A stretch of 7,635 nucleotides of DNA from Bacilli bacterium (GTDB taxonomy: Bacteria; Bacillota_I; Bacilli_A; RF39; UBA660): positions 1 to 7,635 of the forward strand of contig JAFWRK010000073.1 of assembly GCA_017519965.1 (NCBI GenBank), read 5' to 3'. Position numbers and translations under genes: made by a program. Below the pieces are notes generated by a model, which saw nothing but the letters and a program-made list of their open reading frames with translations, was not told the origin of the DNA and searched no databases. Each line of letters begins with the position of its first letter. The first letter of the stretch is position 1. Of this stretch, positions 1 to 6,132 are shown in pieces.

Positions 1-639
1 GGAGATCATTCTGTTGTTGTTGCATCTGCTTTAGCTTCTGTAAAAAAGAATAATGAAATAGGTATTATATGGGTTGATGCTCATACTGATTATAATACAT
101 TTGAATCTACTATTACTGGGAATATTCACGGTTTACCTTTAGCAGCTATAACTGGTTATAAATGTAATGAGTTAAGATATTTCCATGATGGTGCTACTAT
201 TCAACCATCTAAATGTGTTGTTGTTGGTGCTAGAAGTATTGATGATGCTGAAAAAGATAATTTAAGATATGCTGGTGTTAAGGTATTCTCTACTGAAGAT
301 ATAAAAAACCGTGGAGTTAAGTCTGTTATGGATGAGGCTTTCGAAATAGCTGGTTATAAAACTAATGGAGTACATGTTAGCTATGATTTAGATGTTATTG
401 ATCCAGATGTTGCTCCTGGAGTATCTGTTCCTGAACTTGATGGAATAAGTGAAGACGATGCAATGACTATTAATGAAGAAATAATGAAACATATGGATCA
501 AGTCGTATCATTTGATTTAGTTGAGTTCAATCCATTAAGGGATATAAATAGAAAAACTGAACAAATAGCTATTAATTTACTAGCTCAAATTATTAAGACT
601 GCTGAACAAAAAGGTCAAAAAAAAGAAACTAATTATTAG
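1..639 (+). CDS. rocF: Arginase (L-arginine amidinohydrolase), C-terminal part; 5' end outside window
   Basis: The frame is open from base 1 to the TAG at 637-639 and gives the last 212 residues of a ureohydrolase of roughly 300 residues. By family knowledge it hydrolyses L-arginine to ornithine and urea in the cytoplasm with two Mn ions. Numbering from the first visible residue, the metal ligands are all present: H3 (GDHS), D26/H28/D30 (DAHTD) and D129/D131 (SYDLDVIDP). Spacing matches human arginase closely: N32 and T37 fit the substrate-carboxylate contacts, H43 in GNIHG fits the proton-relay histidine, D81/E84 in RSIDDAE fit the amino-group contacts, and E175 in VEFNP fits the guanidinium-binding glutamate. 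These side-chain contacts favour arginase over agmatinase or formiminoglutamase. The C-terminal tail (KGQKKETNY) is encoded by the terminator stem. The start and any promoter lie outside the window, so operon partners are unknown. Confidence 0.9.
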   Translation, partial: GDHSVVVASALASVKKNNEIGIIWVDAHTDYNTFESTITGNIHGLPLAAITGYKCNELRYFHDGATIQPSKCVVVGARSIDDAEKDNLRYAGVKVFSTEDIKNRGVKSVMDEAFEIAGYKTNGVHVSYDLDVIDPDVAPGVSVPELDGISEDDAMTINEEIMKHMDQVVSFDLVEFNPLRDINRKTEQIAINLLAQIIKTAEQKGQKKETNY

Positions 640-649
640 TTTCTTTTTT
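619..649. terminator. Bidirectional intrinsic terminator between convergent arginase and surface-protein genes
   Basis: There is a perfect inverted repeat with 14-base arms, 619-632 and 636-649, and a three-base loop. The core is AGAAACTAAT/ATTAGTTTCT, flanked by an A run on the left and a T run on the right, so both strands give a hairpin followed by a U tract. The arginase stop codon (637-639) lies inside the right arm. The stop of the minus-strand gene (653-655) is three bases from the stem. The stem is AT-rich with only two G-C pairs (625/643 and 629/639), so efficiency is uncertain, but position and symmetry are convincing. Confidence 0.85.
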
Positions 650-652
650 ATT

Positions 653-1873
653 TTAAATACTACTTGCAGGAATTATTATTACCGGTCTTACTCCTCTTGA
701 GTCATTTGATGTATATGTTGTTTTATTTAGTCCTGTTCCAGATACTATTGCCCATATTTGAGTTGAGGTACTAGCAGTAGCTAACCAATAACTACTTGAT
801 ACTAATTCATTATTAAATCCTGCATTTTTAAATGTTTCAGACTCTTGATATGTCATTAGTCTTGCACTATTAATTGTTACTCCTAATGTCTCTAGTTTAT
901 TTTTATATGCTTGAACATAATATGCTACTGAATAATTTGTATTTGTTGGATTGGCTATACTATTAGGAGCTTGGGCATAGTCAGTATCATATACATTACT
1001 TACTGAATAGCTTGCTCCATATTTAGGTTTTAAACCAGAATCATACCAATAATTTGTACCCGAGAATTTAACTATACCTATGAAGTCTACAGATTCATTT
1101 ACCCATCCTTTTGCTGTTGCATCTTGTAAGTTATAACCTGAGCCACTTGTAGGTAAAGGTGTAACTGTTCCTTCTGGATCACAAGATGATCCTACATATA
1201 AGTTATATTTTGCAAATAAAGTTATATTAGTATTGTCATTGTTAAGTACATAGAACTCTTCACTATCTATTGCTATTTCATCTCCAATATGTGTTCCATC
1301 TCCAGAGATTGCTCTAATTAGAGCTCTTGAAATTTCTGTTCCATCTGCTTGTACATAGTTTACACTAAATGATAAAGAAACTGTTTGATCTGAATCTGGT
1401 AGATCATCACCTTCTACTTCACTATTATATTCTACTCTTACTTTATATGTTTCTGATGATTGTTTTTTTAGACTATGTTTTACTATTATCTCACTATCAT
1501 CTTCATATGATGCTTGATATATTAAATATTTTTGTTGTGTTTCTGTAAGTCCAGTAGTTGATACTGTTTCTACCATAGCATCAATGGTACCATCATTTAC
1601 TGCATCAACTGTAAACTCATAAAAATCTCCAGGTTGATCTAAAGTTACATTATATGTAACAGTTGTTTCTGATGCACTAATAACAGGTATTGGTGCTGTA
1701 ACACTTCCACTTTTTACTTGTACATTTTCAAAATGTACATCCCATGTATTTCCTTTGATACTTGATACACCATTAATAGTTAAAGATGAAGATATAATAG
1801 AAAAACCTATGCTTATGATTAATAATAATGCTACTATAATTATCTTCTTATTATTTTTATTATCACTATTCAT
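653..1873 (-). CDS. Surface protein with fibre-like N-terminal domain and C-terminal DUF6273/lectin-like head
   Basis: A protein of 406 residues. Residues 1-10 are polar and lysine-rich, followed by a hydrophobic segment at about 11-28, so it is exported as a membrane-anchored protein or with a signal peptide. Residues about 44-183 (WDVHF 44-48, PGDFYEFTVDAVN 81-93, VNYVQADGT 171-179) form a domain shared with the neighbouring 189-residue protein. The layout, 'PGD' followed by a 'V-N-G' strand, recalls the TasA/camelysin (SipW-dependent) fibre proteins, but this is fold-level inference. Residues about 184-406 start with a GDEIAIDSEEFYVL strand and LFAKYNL, and end with SSYWLATA (360-367), IWAIVSGTG and GVRPVIIIP (394-402), a signature I associate with DUF6273/C-type-lectin-like extracellular modules. 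There is no LPXTG sortase motif and only one cysteine (C231). AGGTG six bases upstream supports the ATG at 1873. Function is unknown; adhesion or surface display is a guess. Confidence 0.8.
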   Translation of the reverse strand: MNSDNKNNKKIIIVALLLIISIGFSIISSSLTINGVSSIKGNTWDVHFENVQVKSGSVTAPIPVISASETTVTYNVTLDQPGDFYEFTVDAVNDGTIDAMVETVSTTGLTETQQKYLIYQASYEDDSEIIVKHSLKKQSSETYKVRVEYNSEVEGDDLPDSDQTVSLSFSVNYVQADGTEISRALIRAISGDGTHIGDEIAIDSEEFYVLNNDNTNITLFAKYNLYVGSSCDPEGTVTPLPTSGSGYNLQDATAKGWVNESVDFIGIVKFSGTNYWYDSGLKPKYGASYSVSNVYDTDYAQAPNSIANPTNTNYSVAYYVQAYKNKLETLGVTINSARLMTYQESETFKNAGFNNELVSSSYWLATASTSTQIWAIVSGTGLNKTTYTSNDSRGVRPVIIIPASSI

Positions 1874-1879
1874 ATACTA

Positions 1880-1884
1880 CACCT
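1880..1884 (-). promoter_or_regulatory. Ribosome binding site of the 406-residue surface protein
   Basis: AGGTG (read on the minus strand, 1884 to 1880) lies six bases before the ATG at 1873. It fixes this start; no other suitable Met lies nearby in the N-terminal region before the hydrophobic segment. Confidence 0.6.
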
Positions 1885-1896
1885 ACTCTATATATT

Positions 1897-1925
1897 AATT
1901 TATCATTTTTTTAAAAATAAATAAA
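1897..1925 (-). promoter_or_regulatory. Possible sigma-A-type promoter of the 406-residue surface protein
   Basis: On the minus strand an extended -10 element TGATAAATT (1905 to 1897) is preceded at 17 bases by a poor -35 match TTTATT (1925 to 1920). Transcription would begin near 1890, leaving a leader of about 17 bases that contains the ribosome binding site. A promoter is needed here because a terminator closes the upstream gene. The AT-rich context makes chance matches likely, so the exact boxes are uncertain. Confidence 0.35.
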
Positions 1926-1939
1926 GTATAAGTATAAAA

Positions 1940-1963
1940 AAACTTAGTTTTTTAACTAAGTTT
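1940..1963 (-). terminator. Intrinsic terminator of the 189-residue surface-protein gene
   Basis: The 10-base arms AAACTTAGTT (1940-1949) and AACTAAGTTT (1954-1963) enclose a four-base T loop. On the minus strand the stem runs straight into a run of seven T. The TAA stop codon (1964 to 1962) overlaps the foot of the stem. On the plus strand no U tract follows, so it serves the minus strand only. It separates the transcripts of the two paralogous surface-protein genes. Confidence 0.8.
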
Positions 1964-2531
1964 ATGATCTATTTATTGCTGTTCCATCTGCTTGTACATA
2001 ATTAACACTGAAAGTTAAAGTAATTGTTTGATTTGTTTCTGGTAAATCAGCTGGATCTATATCAGTTTTGTAGCTTACTCTTACTTTATATTTTTCTGTT
2101 ACACCATGTTTTAAATATTGTTTATTAGCAAATGCTCCACCATCATTGTATGTAACTGTATATTGTAAATATTTTTGTTGTGCTGTAGTTAATCCTGTAT
2201 TACTAAATGAATCAATCATTGCATCAATTGATCCTGCATTTACTGCATCTACAGTAAATTCATAATAATCTCCAGGATTTGAAAGTGTTACTGAATATGT
2301 TACTTCATTAGCTGTTGCATTTAATACTGGAGCTGTTGAACTAACACTACCACTTGATAATTGTACATTAGCAAAATGTACATCCCAATTATTTCTACTA
2401 ATAGTAGTATTACCTATAATACTTAAGTTTGCTGTTAATGCTGAGAAACCTATACTTATTACAAGTAAAAGTAATAGTACTATTAAAATATTACTTTTTC
2501 TTTCATTGTTCTTTTTCTTTTTCTTTTCCAT
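1962..2531 (-). CDS. Small surface protein, fibre-like domain only (paralogue of the 406-residue neighbour)
   Basis: A protein of 189 residues. A strongly basic N terminus (five consecutive lysines at 3-7, plus R11 and K12) precedes a hydrophobic helix at about 14-30 and then ALTANLSI, so it is a signal peptide or membrane anchor with the rest outside. Residues about 49-187 (WDVHF 49-53, PGDYYEFTVDAVN 86-98, SIDAMI 101-106, KYKVRVSY 147-154, VNYVQADGT 176-184) match residues 44-183 of the next gene, with more than half identical by eye. The protein stops exactly where the longer paralogue continues into its head domain. The strand-rich pattern and PGD motif recall TasA/camelysin-type fibre subunits of Bacilli. 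That would make it a candidate structural subunit, but no SipW peptidase or sortase is nearby to support it. It has its own promoter, ribosome binding site (AGAGGT, 2544 to 2539) and terminator. It has no cysteine. The family is not firmly identified. Confidence 0.8.
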   Translation of the reverse strand: MEKKKKKNNERKSNILIVLLLLLVISIGFSALTANLSIIGNTTISRNNWDVHFANVQLSSGSVSSTAPVLNATANEVTYSVTLSNPGDYYEFTVDAVNAGSIDAMIDSFSNTGLTTAQQKYLQYTVTYNDGGAFANKQYLKHGVTEKYKVRVSYKTDIDPADLPETNQTITLTFSVNYVQADGTAINRS

Positions 2532-2538
2532 TCTTTCT

Positions 2539-2544
2539 ACCTCT
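2539..2544 (-). promoter_or_regulatory. Ribosome binding site of the 189-residue surface protein
   Basis: AGAGGT on the minus strand lies seven bases before the ATG at 2531. It supports this start and the basic N terminus that follows. Confidence 0.65.
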
Positions 2545-2567
2545 ATCTTTTCTCTATTCTTACTTTA

Positions 2568-2595
2568 ATTGTATCATTAAATAAATAATAATCAA
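2568..2595 (-). promoter_or_regulatory. Sigma-A-type promoter with extended -10 for the 189-residue surface protein
   Basis: On the minus strand a -35 box TTGATT (2595 to 2590) and a -10 box TACAAT (2573 to 2568) are separated by 16 bases. TGA directly before the -10 gives an extended -10 element. Transcription would start near 2561, giving a leader of about 30 bases. The -35 box overlaps the TGA stop codon of the phosphatase gene, so the promoter sits in the tail of the upstream operon. This is the best promoter match in the window. Confidence 0.65.
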
Positions 2596-3023
2596 TTATT
2601 TTTTAGTTTTTTTATAATTTCTTTACACCCTTCTTCTATTTCTTCAAATACTTTTTCGAAATTATTTGTATACCACGGATCTTCTATATCTTTATCTAAT
2701 AGCTTTTGGCATTTATCTGTACTCTCTAAAATTCTTTCAATATTCTTTAAGTTTTTATCTTCCATATAATAGAAAATATCATATTTATCATAATCTTTAT
2801 TTTCTAATCTCTTTGCTTCTCTTCTATTGTATGGAATACCTTTTTGATTGAGTACTTTCTTTGCTTTAGGATACATGTCATTGCCTTGCTCTTCATAAGA
2901 TGTAGCTCTTGTTTCAACTATTACATTATCTATATTATTCTTAATTAACATATCTTTTAGAATATATTCTGCCATAGGAGATCTACATATATTACCTAAA
3001 CATATAAAACAAATTCTATTCAT
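2592..3023 (-). CDS. Low-molecular-weight protein-tyrosine phosphatase
   Basis: 143 residues, close to the usual 140-160 of the family, which removes phosphate from phosphotyrosine (sometimes phosphoarginine) in the cytoplasm through a cysteine-phosphate intermediate. The N-terminal P-loop C8-LGNIC-R14-S is the CX5R signature: C8 is the nucleophile, R14 binds phosphate and N11 stabilises the loop. The family's general acid is D115 in DPWYTNNFEKVF. GNDMYPKAKKVLNQKGI (47-63) fits the conserved middle region. The ATG overlaps the end of addA by eight bases, and its ribosome binding site AGGAGGG lies inside the last addA codons, so it is translationally coupled and the last gene of the addB-addA operon. 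No clear hairpin terminator follows, so some readthrough into the next gene is possible. Target is unknown; phosphoarginine specificity (YwlE/McsB type) cannot be excluded from sequence alone. Confidence 0.9.
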   Translation of the reverse strand: MNRICFICLGNICRSPMAEYILKDMLIKNNIDNVIVETRATSYEEQGNDMYPKAKKVLNQKGIPYNRREAKRLENKDYDKYDIFYYMEDKNLKNIERILESTDKCQKLLDKDIEDPWYTNNFEKVFEEIEEGCKEIIKKLKNN

Positions 3024-6000
3024 TTACCCTCCTAAATATTTCATCTTGAATTGAATATAAGTAGCATTCTACTTCTCTTTTAGTTTTTTCTTTTATATAT
3101 TTTCTATACCCATTAAGTTGTTTATCATAGTTTTCATCATCTATATTTTTTAACTTATAATCAATAATAATCATTTTGTCTTCTGTTTCTATAAGTAGAT
3201 CAATTATCCCATGAGAATGTGTATTGTCTTCTAAATATGTAAATTCATATTCTTTATAAAATACACTATCTATATATTTTTTGATTATTTCACTATTTAG
3301 GAATGATTTTATCTTTTCTTCCATTCTCTTATTTAAGTTAAATAATTCTAATTTAGGATTTTTAAAATCAATTTGTTCTAATACTTTATGTACTTTAGTA
3401 CCATAATCTAGTAGCTCTTGTTCTTCTTTTGTTACAATGTGTAATGACTCTTTTGAATAATGTTTTTCTTCTATTAAATCATTTTCTATATTTATTTCTT
3501 TTATAACTAAATTATCTTGCTCTTTTTCTATTTCTTCTGTTTCTTTCTTACTTTCTAGGTAATCTTTAGTAGCTGCAATATCTACTTCTTTAGAATAGTT
3601 TATTATATTACTATAGATACTTTTAAATATATCTAAGAATTTAGTATATTTTATTCTTTCATAATATGGAACTATATCTATTACTTCACTTTCTTCTTCT
3701 ATTTTTGGAATAACAAATATCATTTTTTCTTTAGCTCTTGTTACTGCTACATATAAAAGTCTTATTCTTTCAGATATTTCTTCTTTTTTTGTATTATTTT
3801 TAAGTAATACTTTTAATATAGTATCTTTATAATAATTTGTTACTTTAGGTAATATTAATCCATAATTATTATCATAGATTATTTTTTCTTTTAACTCATT
3901 CATATTAAATTTATCTTGAAAACCTGCAAAATAACATATTGGGAATTCTAATCCTTTGGATTTATGAATAGTCATTATCTTTATACTATTAGTTATATTT
4001 TCATTTACATTAAATTTAAGATCATAATCATTTTCAAATATATTATCTAAGTAATCTACAAAATCATATATTGTTTTACCTGTTTCTTCATATGATTTAG
4101 CTAGGTTATAGAAGTATTCTATTCTTACTCTAAATGACTTTATATTACCTATAGTTAATAGTTTTTCTTCATAGTTAAATTCATCTAAAACATAATTAAT
4201 ATATTCACTAATACTCATAGTATCTATTTCTTTTATTAGTTCTTTACACTTATTATATAATTCACTATTTTTAAAACTATTATCTACAAAATAATTAAAT
4301 ATTTCTTTATCATCTATTCTATATAAATAACTTCTAGCTACTGATGTAAAACTATATTTAAATTCATTATCATAATTATTAGTTTTAATACATATCAATA
4401 ATCTTAATAAATTTTTTATAGCAAGTACATCTTGATCTTTGCTTAGTGACTCTTCTTTTAAAATATTTAATGGTAATCCAATATATTCAAATATTTTTTT
4501 ATATAAGTCAAAGTTCTTAGATCTATCTAATAATATTACAAAGTCACTATATTCTATATTTCTTAGAATTCCTTCGTCTTTATCAAATACTTGATATTTA
4601 TTTAATACTTTATTTTTTATATCATTACCAATTATAAAAGCTTCTTCTTCATCTCTTGTAATATGATTCTTTGGATCTAATTCATAGCTTAATAATTCTA
4701 AGTTATAGTCTTGGTTGGTACTTCCTTTTTCTTCATAAGACTTATTTCCAAAGTTCATTCTATGAGATGTTTTATAATCTGCTCCACCTATTTCATCATC
4801 CATAAATAGATCAAATAATAGGTTTATATTATCTAATACTTCTCTTCTTGATCTAAAGTTATTTAATAAATCTATTTTCATGCCTTTATCTGTATCTCTA
4901 TAAGTATCATATTTATTTTTGAATATGTATGGATTTGCATTTCTAAATCTATATATTGACTGTTTAATATCTCCTACCATATAAACATTATTATGAGCAA
5001 TTAAATTTATAAATGCTTCTTGTGTATCAGAAGTATCTTGATATTCGTCTACTAATATTTCATTGAAACTATTGCTTAATTCTTCTCTTATATCATCATT
5101 TTCTTTTACTACTTTAATTGCTAAACGAGCTATATCGTTAAAATTATACGAAGAATTATTATATTTGTAACTTTCTAATCTCTTATCTAACTCTTTTATT
5201 ATGCTTATTATTACTTGTGCATTATCTTTTGTAGATAATATCTCTTCTTTCATTTCATTAGTTGAAGAATACGTACAATAGCCCTTTATTTCTTTTACTA
5301 AGTCCGATATTACTCCTTTTACTTTTTTACCTTCTTCACTACTTCCTCTAGGAACCATAGGTAGAGATTTAAAATCATATTTATTAATTATTTCTTCATA
5401 ACTATTTGCATTAATTAATTCTTTAATTGAATCTTCTACTTTTACTATATATTCACCATCAAAGTAATCATTTAAGTCTATTAATAGTTTTTTAATTACT
5501 TTAATATCATCAAATATTAATCTTAAATATTCATCTATATATTTTTTTATCTTTATATCTGTATACTCTATATCAAAGAAACTATTTATATAATCACTTT
5601 TATCATATTTTAATTCTATCCTTTTATAAACATTTAAAATATAATTAATTAAATCTTTATCATCTTTTAAACAGAAATCTTTTATTAATTTAACAAACTT
5701 AGCATCTTCTTTTTCATAGTATTCGTTCATTATTTCGTCTAAAATTCTTCTTTTTTCTAAGTCAATTATTACTTCGTCAGTAATCTGTATTTTATTAGTA
5801 ATATTTAATCTTGTATGATATTTTTTCACTATTGATAATGAGAATGAATCGAATGTAGTTATGTATGCTCCATCTATTAAATCTGCTTCTTCCTTCAATG
5901 ATTCTTCAGCTGTAATCTTTTTTCTGATTCTTTCTTTCATTTCAGCTGCTGCTGCATTAGTAAATGTAAGTACTAATAACTCATTAATATGTACTCCTTG

Positions 6001-6132
6001 TTTTAGTTTTCTTAATACTCTTTCACTTAATACAGCTGTTTTACCTGATCCTGCTCCAGCTGATACAATTATATTTTTATTATCTTCATTAATTGCTAAT
6101 AATTGCTCAGGAGACCATTTCATTTTACCCAT
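3016..6132 (-). CDS. addA: ATP-dependent helicase/nuclease subunit A (AddA)
   Basis: A protein of 1038 residues, the 3'-5' helicase plus nuclease subunit of AddAB, which unwinds and degrades double-strand-break ends and prepares them for RecA. UvrD-type SF1 motifs occur in order: Q motif WSPEQ 6-10, Walker A SAGAGSGKT 24-32, motif Ia VLTFTNAAAAEM 54-65, TTFDSFS 92-98, Walker B DEYQDT 362-367, motif III GDIKQSIYRFR 387-397, motif IV NNFRSR 424-429, motif V MTIHKSKGLEF 720-730 and motif VI LYVAVTRAKEKM 793-804. The C-terminal PD-(D/E)XK nuclease has H915, D978 in GIIDLL, D991-Y-K993 and Q1005, so it looks active. It is about 190 residues shorter than B. subtilis AddA (1232), with no motif lost. 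The ATG shares one base with the addB stop (TAATG), and AGGAGGT at 6147 to 6141 lies eight bases ahead. It is co-transcribed with addB and the phosphatase gene. Confidence 0.97.
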   Translation of the reverse strand: MGKMKWSPEQLLAINEDNKNIIVSAGAGSGKTAVLSERVLRKLKQGVHINELLVLTFTNAAAAEMKERIRKKITAEESLKEEADLIDGAYITTFDSFSLSIVKKYHTRLNITNKIQITDEVIIDLEKRRILDEIMNEYYEKEDAKFVKLIKDFCLKDDKDLINYILNVYKRIELKYDKSDYINSFFDIEYTDIKIKKYIDEYLRLIFDDIKVIKKLLIDLNDYFDGEYIVKVEDSIKELINANSYEEIINKYDFKSLPMVPRGSSEEGKKVKGVISDLVKEIKGYCTYSSTNEMKEEILSTKDNAQVIISIIKELDKRLESYKYNNSSYNFNDIARLAIKVVKENDDIREELSNSFNEILVDEYQDTSDTQEAFINLIAHNNVYMVGDIKQSIYRFRNANPYIFKNKYDTYRDTDKGMKIDLLNNFRSRREVLDNINLLFDLFMDDEIGGADYKTSHRMNFGNKSYEEKGSTNQDYNLELLSYELDPKNHITRDEEEAFIIGNDIKNKVLNKYQVFDKDEGILRNIEYSDFVILLDRSKNFDLYKKIFEYIGLPLNILKEESLSKDQDVLAIKNLLRLLICIKTNNYDNEFKYSFTSVARSYLYRIDDKEIFNYFVDNSFKNSELYNKCKELIKEIDTMSISEYINYVLDEFNYEEKLLTIGNIKSFRVRIEYFYNLAKSYEETGKTIYDFVDYLDNIFENDYDLKFNVNENITNSIKIMTIHKSKGLEFPICYFAGFQDKFNMNELKEKIIYDNNYGLILPKVTNYYKDTILKVLLKNNTKKEEISERIRLLYVAVTRAKEKMIFVIPKIEEESEVIDIVPYYERIKYTKFLDIFKSIYSNIINYSKEVDIAATKDYLESKKETEEIEKEQDNLVIKEINIENDLIEEKHYSKESLHIVTKEEQELLDYGTKVHKVLEQIDFKNPKLELFNLNKRMEEKIKSFLNSEIIKKYIDSVFYKEYEFTYLEDNTHSHGIIDLLIETEDKMIIIDYKLKNIDDENYDKQLNGYRKYIKEKTKREVECYLYSIQDEIFRRVNE
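3027..3033 (-). promoter_or_regulatory. Ribosome binding site of the phosphatase, embedded in the addA 3' end
   Basis: AGGAGGG on the minus strand (3033 to 3027) also encodes Arg-Arg near the addA C terminus. It lies three bases before the phosphatase ATG at 3023, a little closer than usual but a strong match. Confidence 0.7.

Noticed and set aside
653..2531. Sortase-anchored or type IV pilin identity for the surface proteins
   Set aside because: No LPXTG-type tail, and no prepilin cleavage site (G-F/M ahead of the helix with a conserved E at +5) is present.
2577..2594. Alternative genetic code with TGA as Trp (Mollicutes type)
   Set aside because: Reading through the phosphatase TGA would add only four residues before TAA, so that site is uninformative. 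However, Trp is TGG in all genes and no internal TGA occurs in over 2,000 codons, which fits the standard code.
2666..2851. 61-residue plus-strand open frame
   Set aside because: It lies wholly antisense to the phosphatase gene, has tyrosine/leucine-rich composition expected of a reverse-complement shadow, and no convincing ribosome binding site.
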